Assembly (NCBI RefSeq): GCF_029894125.1
Contig: NZ_JARXYZ010000026.1
Span: 47,005-111,004 of the forward strand
Source of the DNA: Kitasatospora sp. MAA19
Lineage (GTDB): Bacteria; Actinomycetota; Actinomycetes; Streptomycetales; Streptomycetaceae
DNA length: 64,000 bases
Reading direction: 5' to 3'
Position 1 is the stretch's first letter, and the number at the start of each line of letters is the position of its first letter. Shown here one piece after another: positions 33,701 to 47,400 of the stretch. Position numbers and translations under genes: made by a program. The notes under the pieces are model-generated. The model ran no database searches and was not told where the DNA came from. It saw nothing but the letters and a program-made list of their open reading frames with translations.

Positions 33701-36700
33701 CGTACGCCGTAACCGTCGGCGTCTCCTGCCTCGTTCCCCCGGTCCACGGCGCGTCCACGAGTACGGGCTCGACCCCGTCCGGCACCGCGTTCCGGGTTGC
33801 CTCGGCGCAGACCGCCACCGCCACGTCGGCGTCGGCCAGCATCCGCTCGATCCGCACCGGCGGGTAGTCCACATTCACCGGGACGTACGCGGCCCCGGCC
33901 TTCCAGACCCCGAGGAATGCGACGAACAAGTCCGCGCCGCGCTCCATCACCACGCCGACGTGGTCGCCGCGCCGCACACCCATCCCGGCCAGATGCCCTG
34001 CCAGCCGGTCCGATTCCCGGTCGAGGTCGCCGTAGGACAGGGTGCGGTCCCCGTCGATGACGGCCACCGCGTCCGGCGCGCTCGCCGAGCGCCGCCGGAA
34101 CAGTTCCACCACCGACGATCCGCCGGCGGCCTCGCCGGTCGCGTTCCAGCGCTCCACCACGGACGTGCGTGTCACGTCACTCGTCAGGCCCAGGCGGCCC
34201 ACGGGAAGCGAGGGCTCGGCCAGCAGTCGTTCGATGACACGCACGACCTGCCCGGCGACCTCGGCAGCGGTCTGCTCGTCGATCCGGTCGGGCCGGAAGG
34301 ACACGCGGATCTGCAGGCGCTCGCCGGGACTGGCGCTCATGGTCAGCGGGTAGCCGGTACCGGTCCGGGTGAGAGCCGAGCTGATCGTGACACCGCCGTC
34401 GTCGCCGAGGCCGGCTGCGTCACGCGGGTAGTTCTCGACCATCATGATGGTGTCGAAGGCCGCGCCCGGCCCCACCGCCTTCTGGATCTCCGACAGACCC
34501 ATGTACTGGTGCTCCGACAACGCCGACTGGCGTCGCTGCAGGTCCTGGAGCAGCTCCAGCATCGGCAGGCCGCCGTCGAGCCGCACCCGGACCGGAACGG
34601 TGTTGATGAACATTCCCACCATCCGCTCCACATCCGGTACGTCCGCCGGGCGGCCCGACACCACCGACCCGAACACCACGTCCGTCCGGCCCGCCAGCCG
34701 GGCCAGTACCAGGGCCCACGCGCCCTGCACGATCGTGCTCAGCGTCAGCCCGTGGCCGCGGGTGAAGTCGGTGAGCCTCCGAGTCGTCTCGGCGGACAGC
34801 CATGCGCAATGCTCGTCCGGCATGACCATCGCCTTGCCCGCGTCGGCGTCCACCACTGTCGGCTCGTCCGACCCGGCGAACTCCGACCGCCACGCCGATC
34901 GCGTCGCGTCCTGGTCCTGACAGCTCAGCCACGCCAGGTAGTCACGGTAGGAGGGTGACGTCGACGAGCTCGGTCCGCCCGCGTAGCCGGACGACATCTC
35001 GCCCAGGACGATCGGCGTCGACCAGCCGTCCAGGAGGACATGGTGCGACGTCAGGACGAACCGGTGCCTGTTCTCGCCGAGACGGATCAGCAGCAGCCGG
35101 AGCAGCGGCGGGCGGGACACGTCGAACCGCTCCGCCTGGTCCTCCGCGAGAAGGCGTTCCACCTCGGCGGCCGCGTCGGCCTCGCCGAGATGCGACACGT
35201 CCGCCGTACGCCAAGGGATGTCGGCCGCACCCACGACGACCTGCACCGTCTCGCCCGAGCCGAGCTGGTGGAAGCTCGTCCGGAACGACTCGTGCCGGGC
35301 GGCCAGCGGCTGCCACGCCGCGCGCAGCCGTTCCGGGTCGAGCGGCCCGTCGAGGTCCAGGATCCGCTGGCTCTGGTAGACGTCCACTCCCTCGTCGTCG
35401 AGGGCCCGTTCGAAGAGCATGCCCTCCTGCAGGGGCGACAGGGGCCAGATGTCAATCAGCCCGGGCGCGGCGGCCTCCAGCTCCGCCACGTCCTGCTGCG
35501 ACACCTCGACGAGGTCGAAATCTGACGGCGTGTGGCCTCCGGCGCCGGGGGCGGCGGTGTGGGCGGCGAGGCCGGTGAGCATCTGCAGCCATGCCTCCCC
35601 CAGCCGCTCCACCGTGGCGGGGTCGAGGTCCCGGCCGTCCATGGTGAGCCTTAGAAGGGGACCGGCCGGCGTGTCCTGAACGTCCGCGCCGACCTCCAGG
35701 GCATGGGCGAGTACCGGTTCGGGGCCGGCGGTCCCCGCGCCGAGCGGCCCTTCGCTGACCTGCCACGGAGTGTCCGGGGAGGTGGCGGCTGACCGGCCGA
35801 GATAGTTGAATCCGATCTTCGGGGACGGCAGTTCGGCCAGCCTGGCCCCGGTGCTGGGGTTGAGATGGCGCAGCAGCCCGTAGCCGAGCCCGTCGCCCGG
35901 CACCGCGCGGACCTGCTCCTTCACGGCCTTCAGCAACTCTCCGGCCGCCGCGTTCCCGGCCGCCGCCGCTGTCAGGTCGACGCCGGAAACGTCGAAGCGG
36001 ACCGGATGGACGCTGGTGAACCAGCCCACGGTGCGCAACAGGTCCTCGCCGTCGGCCGGGTGGCGGCCGTGGCCCTCCACGTCCAGAAGCACCCCGGCGT
36101 CACCGCCCCGCCCGCGCGCCACCGCACCCGCCAGGCCCGCCAGCAGAACTTCTCGGATCCCGCAGTGGAAGGTTCCCGGGGCTTGATCCACCAGGCCCCG
36201 CGCCGTGGGCCCGGACAGTGTCCAGGACCACGAGTGCGGCCGCCCCTCGTGTTCCCCGGGGAACGGGTCCACGCCGTCCAGGACCCCGACCCAGTGATCG
36301 ATCTCGGCGACGGTGCGCTCGCTGAACGCCTGCTCGGTCAGCCGCTGCGACCACTGCCGGTACGACGTCGTCGCAGGTTCGAGGGACGGGGTTCCTCCGG
36401 AGACCACCTCGTCGTAGGCCGTGCGCAGATCCGGCAGCAGGATGCCCCACGAGACCGCGTCGACCACCAGGTGATGCGCCACCAGCGCCAACCGGCCCTG
36501 CTCGGCGCCTCCGGCATCGATCCACACGGCCCGCACCATGGTCCCCGTCGACGGGTCCAGGGCGCCTGCGGCCGTCCCGGCCTCGCGTTCGGCGATCTCG
36601 TCGAGGTTCCCGGTCCCGGCCTCCACACGTGTCACCAGTGCGGCCGCGTCCACCGTGCCCCGACCGGGCACGATCAGCCGTCCGTCGGACTCCACCCGGC

Positions 36701-39700
36701 CGCGCAACTGGTCATGGACGTCCAGCACCGCTCCCAGGGCGGCCACCAGCGCTTCCCGGTCGAGGCCGGGCGGGGCGACGACGACTCGCGCCTGAGCGAA
36801 GCCGGGGCGCAGCGCGTCGGCTCCGAGGGCGCGCATCACCGGCGTCCAGGGAATCTCTCCGATGCCCGCGTCCGGCTCGGAGCGGCCCCGCCGCGTCGTT
36901 CCGGCGGCCCCCGCCAGCGCGGCCAGCCGTCCGGGGGTCCGCTGCTCGAACACCTGCCGGGGGGTGAGGGCGATTCCCTCGCGCCGGGCGCGGGCGGCCA
37001 CCTGCATCGAAGAGATCGAGTCCCCGCCCAGCTCGAAGAAGCCGTCCTCGACCCCGACCCGTTCCAGGCCGAGGACCTCGGCGAACACCCTGCACAGGAT
37101 CCGCTCGGCCTCGGTGGCCGGGTCCCGGCCCACCGACTTCGACGCGAAGTCCGGTTCGGGCAGGGCCTGCCGATCCACCTTCCCGTGGACCGTCAACGGC
37201 AGCGCGTCCAGCACGATCACCGCCGCCGGCACCATGAAGTCGGGCAGCGTCTCGACGAGCCGGTCCCGCAGCAGTACCGGGTCGAGGTCCCGTCCCGCCT
37301 CAGCGACCACATAGCCGGTCAGCCGCTCGTCCCGGGCAGCGACCACGGCCTGGCCGACGCCCGGAAGCCCGGCGAGAACCGCCTCGACCTCTCCCGGCTC
37401 CACGCGATAGCCGCGAATCTTCACCTGGTCGTCGGCCCGGCCGCCGAACACGAGCGTGCCCTGGTCCGTCCAGTGGGCCAGGTCACCGGTCCGGTACATC
37501 CGCTCGCCCGGGACGAAGGGATCGGCAACGAACCGCTCGGCCGTCAATGCCGAACGACCCAGGTAGCCGCGCGCGACACCGGCCCCGGCGACGTACAGTT
37601 CGCCCTTCACGCCCGGAGGCACGGGGCGCAGGAACGCATCGAGGACGTAGCCGCGCCGACCTGCGAGGGGACGTCCGATCGGCAGCACCGGACCGGTCTC
37701 GTCGCCGGGTTCGAGCAGCCACCAGGTCGCGCACAGCGTCGCCTCCGTCGGGCCGTAGAGATGCCGCACCCGGACGTCCGGGCACGCCCGCCGTACGCGC
37801 TCCACCGCCGCCGGCGGCACCTCGTCCCCGCCGGTCAGCACCTCCCGAAGCCCGGCGATCGACTCCGGTGACTCCTCGGCCAGCACCCGGAAGGCTCCTG
37901 CGGACAGGTGGGCGGCCGTGACGCCGCCCGCCACGTATCGGGCCAGGGCCTCCCCGTCCACCGCGCCCGGTTCGGCGATCACCAGTCGGGCGCCCGACAG
38001 GAGCGGCATCCAGATCTCGAACAGGGAGATGTCGAAGGCGTGCGAGGCGTGCGTCAGCACGGCGTCGCCGGGCCCGATCCCCCACCGCGGCTCCCCGACC
38101 AGCCCCGCCACGTTGCCGTGCGACACCGCGACGCCCTTGGGCGTGCCTGTCGACCCCGAGGTGTACATCACGTAGGCGAGGTCGTCGGCTCCGACCTCCA
38201 CCGCGGGGCGGGCGCACTCCGCCACGGCCCGCCGCGTCCCGGGGTCGTCCAGGACGATCGGATCGAGCCCGCTGTCCAGCACCGCTGCCCGGCTCGCGGC
38301 CCGGCAGACCACCGCGGCCGGATCCGCGTCCGCCAGCATGAACTTCACGCGTTCCACCGGGTAGGCGGGGTCCACCGGCACGAACGCCGCCCCCGCCTTC
38401 CACACCGCGAGCAGCGTCGCGATCAGGTCGGACGACCGTTCCATCACCACGGCGACCCGATCCCCGCGCCGGACGCCGCGGCCGGTCAGGTAGCCCGCGA
38501 GCCTGTCCGCATGCCCGGCCAGGTCTCGGAAGGACGTCGACCGGTCTCCGTCGGTGATCGCCGTCTCGTCCCCGCGACGCTCCACCTGGCGATCGAACAG
38601 GGCCAGCGGCAGGCCGCCCGGATCGGCGTCGGGTCCCGTGCCCCAGGCGTTCACCAGGTTGCGCTCGGCGGCGGTCGTCACGGCGACGTCGGCCACGGTG
38701 ATCCCGCTGTCGGCCGTCAGCCGGCGCAGAACCCCCTGGAACCGCTCGAGGACAGCGAGCGCCGCGCCCGTGTCGAAGAGGTCGGTCAGATGGTCGAGCT
38801 TGAGGAGCATCGCGTCACCGGGGACGGCGACCAGCGTCAGCGGATAGTGGGCGGCCTCCCTGCCCTGGTTCACCCGGACGGTGAAGGTCCCGGCGGAGTC
38901 CGGTTCACCGAGGTCGCGGGGAAAGTTCTCGAATACGAGCAGGGTGTCGAAGACCGCGCCGGGGCCGGCTGCCTTCTGGATGTCTGTCAACCCCACGTAC
39001 TGCTCAGGGATGAGCGCCGACTGCCGCCGCTGCAACTCCGTCAGCAGTCCGATGATCGGCGTAGCACCGTTCAGCTGCACGCGCACGGGCACGGTGTTGA
39101 GGAACAGCCCCACCATTCCCTCCACACCCGGCAGGTCCGCGGGGCGTGCCGACACGGTCGCCCCGAACACCACGTCCGTCCGGCACGACAGCTGCGCCAG
39201 CACCAACGCCCACGCGCCCTGCACCACCGTGTTCAGCGTCAGCCCATGGCTGCGGGCCAGGTCTTCCAGCGATCGCGTGAGGTGCTCGGGGAGCTCGACC
39301 GTGACGCTCTCCGGTATGCCGGGCGCCCGGCCCGGGTCTGCGGGCGCCACCAGGGTCGGCTCCTGCGCGCCGCGCAACTCCTCCGCCCATGCCGCCAGCG
39401 CCCGCTCCTGGTCCTGCCGGTTCAGCCAGGCGAGGTAATCCCGGTAGGACGCCACTTCCGGCAGTTCCGGCCGGCCGTCGGCCGCGTACAGCGTCAGCAG
39501 TTCGGTGAACACGATGGGCAACGACCAGCCGTCCATGACCGCGTGATGGCAGGTCACCACCAGGCGGTGCCTGGCGTCGTCGAGACGGATCAACGTGAGG
39601 CGCAGCAGTGGGGCCTTCGCGAGGTCGAATCGCCGTAGCCGGTCCTCCTCGGCCAGCTCCCGCACTGCCTCGTCCGGATCGTCGAGGTGGGAGAGGTCGA

Positions 39701-39971
39701 CCATGCGCCACGGCAGCTCCACCCGGCTCGCGATGACCTGCACCGTCTCGCCCGTTGCACGCTGCCGGAAGCAGGCCCTGAGCGCGGCGTGCCGGGTGAA
39801 CAGCTCCTCCCATGCCGCACGTAACCTGGCCGGGTCGACCGGACCTTGCAGCTCCAGGATCCAGTGGCCCAGGTAGATCTGGGGCCCTTCGTCGTCGTAG
39901 ACCGTGTGAAAGAGCAACCCTTCCTGCAGCGGCGACAGCGGCCAGATGTCCTCGATCCGCGACTGAGCCAT
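27765..39971 (-). CDS. NRPS modules 4-6: C-A(Hpg)-T-E, C-A(Hpg)-T-E, C-A(Tyr)-T
   Basis: Largest NRPS subunit, 4068 residues, equivalent to StaC/Tcp11. All three C domains keep HHxxxDG (HHAVMDG, HHVLLDG, HHVSCDG). Pockets read by alignment to GrsA: module 4 D-I-F-H-L-G-L-L-C and module 5 D-A-L-H-L-G-L-L-C, both Hpg; module 6 D-A-S-T-I-A-A-V-C, Tyr. Carrier sites LGGDS lie near residues 980, 2480 and 3990. E domains of modules 4 and 5 have intact HHLVVDA (near 1167 and 2670), giving D-residues; module 6 has none, giving L. The ATG at 39971 has GGGAG; an upstream in-frame start lacks one. It is separated from the previous NRPS by 28 bp. Confidence 0.96.
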   Translation of the reverse strand: MAQSRIEDIWPLSPLQEGLLFHTVYDDEGPQIYLGHWILELQGPVDPARLRAAWEELFTRHAALRACFRQRATGETVQVIASRVELPWRMVDLSHLDDPDEAVRELAEEDRLRRFDLAKAPLLRLTLIRLDDARHRLVVTCHHAVMDGWSLPIVFTELLTLYAADGRPELPEVASYRDYLAWLNRQDQERALAAWAEELRGAQEPTLVAPADPGRAPGIPESVTVELPEHLTRSLEDLARSHGLTLNTVVQGAWALVLAQLSCRTDVVFGATVSARPADLPGVEGMVGLFLNTVPVRVQLNGATPIIGLLTELQRRQSALIPEQYVGLTDIQKAAGPGAVFDTLLVFENFPRDLGEPDSAGTFTVRVNQGREAAHYPLTLVAVPGDAMLLKLDHLTDLFDTGAALAVLERFQGVLRRLTADSGITVADVAVTTAAERNLVNAWGTGPDADPGGLPLALFDRQVERRGDETAITDGDRSTSFRDLAGHADRLAGYLTGRGVRRGDRVAVVMERSSDLIATLLAVWKAGAAFVPVDPAYPVERVKFMLADADPAAVVCRAASRAAVLDSGLDPIVLDDPGTRRAVAECARPAVEVGADDLAYVMYTSGSTGTPKGVAVSHGNVAGLVGEPRWGIGPGDAVLTHASHAFDISLFEIWMPLLSGARLVIAEPGAVDGEALARYVAGGVTAAHLSAGAFRVLAEESPESIAGLREVLTGGDEVPPAAVERVRRACPDVRVRHLYGPTEATLCATWWLLEPGDETGPVLPIGRPLAGRRGYVLDAFLRPVPPGVKGELYVAGAGVARGYLGRSALTAERFVADPFVPGERMYRTGDLAHWTDQGTLVFGGRADDQVKIRGYRVEPGEVEAVLAGLPGVGQAVVAARDERLTGYVVAEAGRDLDPVLLRDRLVETLPDFMVPAAVIVLDALPLTVHGKVDRQALPEPDFASKSVGRDPATEAERILCRVFAEVLGLERVGVEDGFFELGGDSISSMQVAARARREGIALTPRQVFEQRTPGRLAALAGAAGTTRRGRSEPDAGIGEIPWTPVMRALGADALRPGFAQARVVVAPPGLDREALVAALGAVLDVHDQLRGRVESDGRLIVPGRGTVDAAALVTRVEAGTGNLDEIAEREAGTAAGALDPSTGTMVRAVWIDAGGAEQGRLALVAHHLVVDAVSWGILLPDLRTAYDEVVSGGTPSLEPATTSYRQWSQRLTEQAFSERTVAEIDHWVGVLDGVDPFPGEHEGRPHSWSWTLSGPTARGLVDQAPGTFHCGIREVLLAGLAGAVARGRGGDAGVLLDVEGHGRHPADGEDLLRTVGWFTSVHPVRFDVSGVDLTAAAAGNAAAGELLKAVKEQVRAVPGDGLGYGLLRHLNPSTGARLAELPSPKIGFNYLGRSAATSPDTPWQVSEGPLGAGTAGPEPVLAHALEVGADVQDTPAGPLLRLTMDGRDLDPATVERLGEAWLQMLTGLAAHTAAPGAGGHTPSDFDLVEVSQQDVAELEAAAPGLIDIWPLSPLQEGMLFERALDDEGVDVYQSQRILDLDGPLDPERLRAAWQPLAARHESFRTSFHQLGSGETVQVVVGAADIPWRTADVSHLGEADAAAEVERLLAEDQAERFDVSRPPLLRLLLIRLGENRHRFVLTSHHVLLDGWSTPIVLGEMSSGYAGGPSSSTSPSYRDYLAWLSCQDQDATRSAWRSEFAGSDEPTVVDADAGKAMVMPDEHCAWLSAETTRRLTDFTRGHGLTLSTIVQGAWALVLARLAGRTDVVFGSVVSGRPADVPDVERMVGMFINTVPVRVRLDGGLPMLELLQDLQRRQSALSEHQYMGLSEIQKAVGPGAAFDTIMMVENYPRDAAGLGDDGGVTISSALTRTGTGYPLTMSASPGERLQIRVSFRPDRIDEQTAAEVAGQVVRVIERLLAEPSLPVGRLGLTSDVTRTSVVERWNATGEAAGGSSVVELFRRRSASAPDAVAVIDGDRTLSYGDLDRESDRLAGHLAGMGVRRGDHVGVVMERGADLFVAFLGVWKAGAAYVPVNVDYPPVRIERMLADADVAVAVCAEATRNAVPDGVEPVLVDAPWTGGTRQETPTVTAYDVAYVMYTSGSTGVPKGVAVPHGSVAALAGDPGWALDADDCVLMHASHAFDASLLEIWAPLVSGARVMVAESGAVDTQRLREAIARGVTTVHLTAGSFRVLAEESPDSFSGLREILTGGDVVPLASVARLRRACPDLRVRHLYGPTETTLCATWHLLEPGDETGDVLPIGRPLAGRRAYVLDAFLQPVAPNVAGELYLAGAGPALGYPEARGATSERFVADPFAPGERMYRTGDLARWSDRGELLFAGRADSQVKIRGYRVEPAEIETALAEAPRVAQAVVVAREDRPGEKRLVAYAIAEPGQAPDPDALREHLAARLPEFMVPAAVVVLDAFPLTINGKVDREALPAPEFSGKPAGREPRTEAERVLCALFAEILGLDRVGADDSFFELGGDSILSMQLAARARRADVVFGAKDVFAQETPAGIAAVAERGGAPRADLADGVGEVAWTPVMRALIERDPGALTGGALTQWVTVGAPGDLSLDALAAGLGAVIDAHDLLRSRIVTDGGEEPSLVVSDRGAVDAAGLVERVEAGTGDLDEAADRCAGEAAARLDPAAGVMIRAVWMDAGPGRVGRLVLVAHHLVVDAVSWRILLLDLRAACEAVATGEEAALDPVEVPFRRWARTLADQAAIRAAELETWTEILDHAEPRLAPLDPTRDTIATAGRRSWTLPRDRAGVLVEKAASAFHCGVHEVLLATLAGAVAHWRGDDSVVVDVEGHGRQPVGELDPTRTVGWFTDVHPLRLDVTGIDTDEAIAGGEAAGHLLKQVKENVRAVPDGGLGYGILRHLNAETAPVLAALPKAEVGFNYLGRFSSHPDGAPEPWQMTGTVGGAAEQNAPLRHAVEIDAVLLDSPDGPELRLTVTWAGRILGEAEAESLGQAWLDLLSGLAAHAAPGAGGHTPSDFSLVELTQADVEEIEAAVPGLADIWPLSPLQEGLLFHAMDQRGPDVYAGIRTLALDGPLDVARFRASWQALLDRHAALRASFHQLGSGRAVQAIAREVALPWTETDLSHLPEDEALAEFERLAEELHADRFDLSRAPLLRLHLVRVGERSHRLALASHHVSCDGWSLPILSTDVMAAYESGGDGLSLPAPTSYRDYLAWLSHQDKEAARQAWRTELAGLDEATHVVAPDTNTAPVEPERVRFELDDDLSRRLVEFTRRHGVTMNTLFQGVWALLLARLTGRDDVVFGSAVAGRPPEIPGVESVVGLFMNTLPVRARLAGGEPFLDMLTQLQERQVEMMAHQHVGLSEIIQFAGQGAAFDTIVVFENYPRPPLPSEDPDALVMRPAGIPNDSGHYPVSMRASHDGGVHGEFIFRPDVFDRTRAEEMLAAVVRALEQVTADPRTPVGRVGLIGTAERGLVVERWNATDAPFVPEPLPVLFRRRAELSRDAVALEDAARSLSYEGLLGEAEDLARLLVGLGVRRETRVGVLVGRSVELVVALVGVSLSGGVFVPVDPDYPAGRIELMLADSAPEVLLCTRTTRTAVPDGFAGEVVALDERPAADPGVALPAVAAGDGAYVIYTSGSAGTPKGVHVSHAGLGNLAGAQIERFGVTSSARILQFAALGFDAAISELCMALLSGGTVVLPDPGSMPPRVSLGDAVRRWRITHVTVPPSVLAVEDDLPDCLETLIVAGEPCPLPLVDRWSRDRRMINAFGPTETTVCATMSSPLSPGRDVVPIGRPITNVRAYVLDAFLQPVPPGVDGELYVTGAGLARGYLGRPGLTAERFVADPYSSGGRMYRTGDRVRWTREGELVFVGRADAQVKVRGYRIEPGEIEAVLADHPGAAQLVVAAREDGPGEKRLVAYVVPAAAQSADELIAALRETAAERLPEHMRPVAFVPLDAMPLTPNGKVDHRALQAPDFAGNSSGRDPRTAVEELLCALFAEILGVERVGADDSFFELGGDSISSMQLSARLRGEGLELSPWQVFEEKTPERLAVLAKELPAEGEESGKPESQDGMLLALSPDQMDRLQTGPVDE

Positions 39972-39999
39972 CGATATCTCCCTCGATCCAGCAAACGGC

Positions 40000-44483
<4,484 letters not shown>

Positions 44484-44487
<4 letters not shown>

Positions 44488-47400
44488 GATTCCTGGCCTC
44501 CGCCGAAGTGCGCCGCTATTGCCTCAAAACCCTCGATCTCGTCCTGATCGAGGTCGAGGAGGTCGAAGTCGGACGCGGTGTGTCCCCCGGCGGAGGAATC
44601 GTCCGCCAGGCGGGCCAGGCCGGACAGCACGTCCCACCACATCCGGCCGAACCGTTCGGTCTCGGCCTCTTCGAAGAGGCCGGCCGGCCAGCTCACCATG
44701 AGCGTCAGTTCCGGGCCCTCGGGCGTTTCCCGGACGACCGCATCGGCCTGCAGCGCATGCGGCAGTGCCATGGCCGGATCCAGGGAACCGCCGATGTCTC
44801 CGGCCTGCTGCCATTCCGCCACGTCGTTCTGCTGGCCCACGACGAACCGGCCCATGTAGTTGAATCCGATCCGGGGTGCCGGCATGGCCTCCAGCACCGG
44901 TCCCGTCTCGGCATTCAGATGACGCAACAGCCCATGACCGAGCCCGTCACCGGGCACTGCCCGCGACTGCTCCTTCACCGCCTTCAGCAGATCCCCGGAC
45001 GCCAGGTCGATCCCCGACGTGTCCAGTCGCACCGGATGCACGCTGGTGAACCAGCCGACCGTCCGGGACAGATCCAGCCCGCCGACCGCATGACGGCCAT
45101 GACTCTCCACATCCACCAGCACCACACGACCGCCGGACCAGCGCGCCACCGCCCCCACCAAACCCGCGAGCAGCACCTCGTGGACCCCGCAGAAGAACAG
45201 CGCCGGAACCCGTCCCAGCAGCGCCGACACCTCGGCTCCCGACATCGCCCACGACCGTGAGCGCACGCTCCCCGTGCTCACCTCCGGCCCGCCGGTCGGC
45301 CTGTCCCCCTGGCCCAGGATCGCCTGCCACGCCGGCAGTTCGCCGACCCGTTCCGCCGCGGCCGCCCATTCCTCCAGCAGGCGCGCCCACTGCCGGAACG
45401 GCACTGCCACCGGCTCCAGCGCAGGAGTCCGTCCCGCCGCAGCCGCCTCGCAGGCTTCCCGCAGATCCGGTACCAGGACTCGCCACGACATTCCGTCGAC
45501 AGCCAGATGGTGCACCGCCAGCACCAGTCGGCCCACCCGACCCGGCCCGGCGTCCACCCACACCGCCTGCACCATCACGCCCGTCTGCGGGTCCAGCCGT
45601 CCCACTGCGTCCCGCACCGCGCCTGCCACGGCCTCGTCCAGCGAGCCTCCGTCAAGGCCCACTCGCCGGACCTGACCGGCCGTGTCCACGGAGCCGCGGT
45701 CGCCTACGATCAGGCGTCCCTGCTCCACGCGTGCTCGCAGCATGTCGTGCGTATCCACCACGGCGGCCAGCGCGGCGGCCAGGACCCCCTCGCCCAGGTC
45801 CACGGGCGCGCCCACAACCACCCACTGCGCGAATCCCGCACCGGCGATCCCGTCGCCCAGCATTCTCATCACCGGCGTCCACGGCACCTCGCCCGCACCG
45901 TCGACCGTCGCGGGCCGGGCGCGTTCCGGCAGCGGCGATTCCGCCACCAGCCGCGCGAGTCCCTCCGGCGTCTTCAGCCCGAAGACGTCCTGCGCGGCGA
46001 GGGCCAGTCCTTCCCGCCGCGCCCGCGCCACCAGCTGCATGGCGGTGATCGAGTCTCCGCCCAGGGCGAAGAAGCTGTCGTCCGCGCCGACCCGCTCCCG
46101 GCCGAGCACCCCGGCGAACAGCCGGCACAGCGCCCGTTCGTGCTCCGTGACCGGCTCTCGACCGACGGTCCCGGCCGTGAGATCGGGGTTGGGCAGCGCG
46201 CTGCGGTCGATCTTCCCGTTCGGGGTGGTGGGCAGCGCTTCCAGCACCACCACAGCGGGCACCATGTGCTGGGGCAGCCGGGAGGCGAGGTACTCCCGCA
46301 CCGCGTGCGGATCGACCTCGGCCGGCGACACATAGGCCAGGAGGCGGTCGTCCCGGACAACCGCCGCCGCTTGAGCAACCCGCGGGTGGCCGGACAGGAC
46401 GGACTCGATCTCGCCGAGCTCGATCCGGAACCCACGGAGCTTCACCTGGTCATCGGCCCGCCCGGCGAACACCAGCTCACCGCGGCTCGTCAGACAGGCC
46501 AGGTCTCCCGTCCTGTACATCCGCTCACCGGAGACGAAAGGATCGGCGACGAACCGCTCCGCCGTCAGCGCCACACGGCCCAGGTAGCCACGGGCCACCC
46601 CTATCCCCGCCACGTACAGCTCGCCGGTGATCCCCGGCGGCAACGGCCGGAGGAACGCGTCCAGTACGTAGCAGCGGCCTCCCGCGATCGGTGCCCCGAT
46701 CGGGACCACGTCCCGGCCCGCCGTCAACGGCATGCTCATCGCAGCACACACCGTGGCCTCGGTCGGCCCGTAGGCATTGATCAGCCGACGTCCCTCCGAC
46801 CAGCGATCCGCGAGGCCCGACGGGCATGCCTCCCCCGCCACCACCACCGTCTCCAGCCCCGCCGGCAGCGTGTCGGCCGTGGCGAGCACCGACGGCGGAA
46901 CCGTCACATGCGTGGCGTCCCACCGCTCCAGTGCCTCGGCCAGCGACACCCGCGGCGGCATGTCCCGCTCCGGCGCCATCACCAGCGTCGCCCCCGAGAG
47001 CAACGCCATCAGCGCCTCCGAGACCGTGGCGTCGAAGCCCAGTGCCGCGAACTGCAGGACCCGTGACGACGGCGACACGGCGAACCGGTCGATCTGTGCC
47101 GCCGCCAGATTCCCCAGACCCGCGTGGGGGACAACGACCCCCTTCGGAGTTCCCGTCGACCCCGACGTATAGATCACGTACGCCGCGTCGTCCGGCCCCA
47201 CCTGCGGCGGCACCGCATCCGGGCCCGCCGCGAGATCCACTTCGTCGATCACCACCGACCGGTCAGCGAACTCCTCAGGCACTGCGTCCCGCGACTTCCC
47301 GTCGCACACCACCAGCGCGGGATCCGCGTCTCCCAGCAGCAGTCGCACGCGCTCGGCCGGATACGCGGGATCCACCGGAACGAACGCGCCTCCGGCCAGC

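Noticed and set aside
29094..34958. A 1954-codon plus-strand open frame
   Set aside because: It lies fully antisense to NRPS modules 4-6, is rich in Arg, Gly, Pro and His, and shows no domain. It is a by-product of high-GC codon use.
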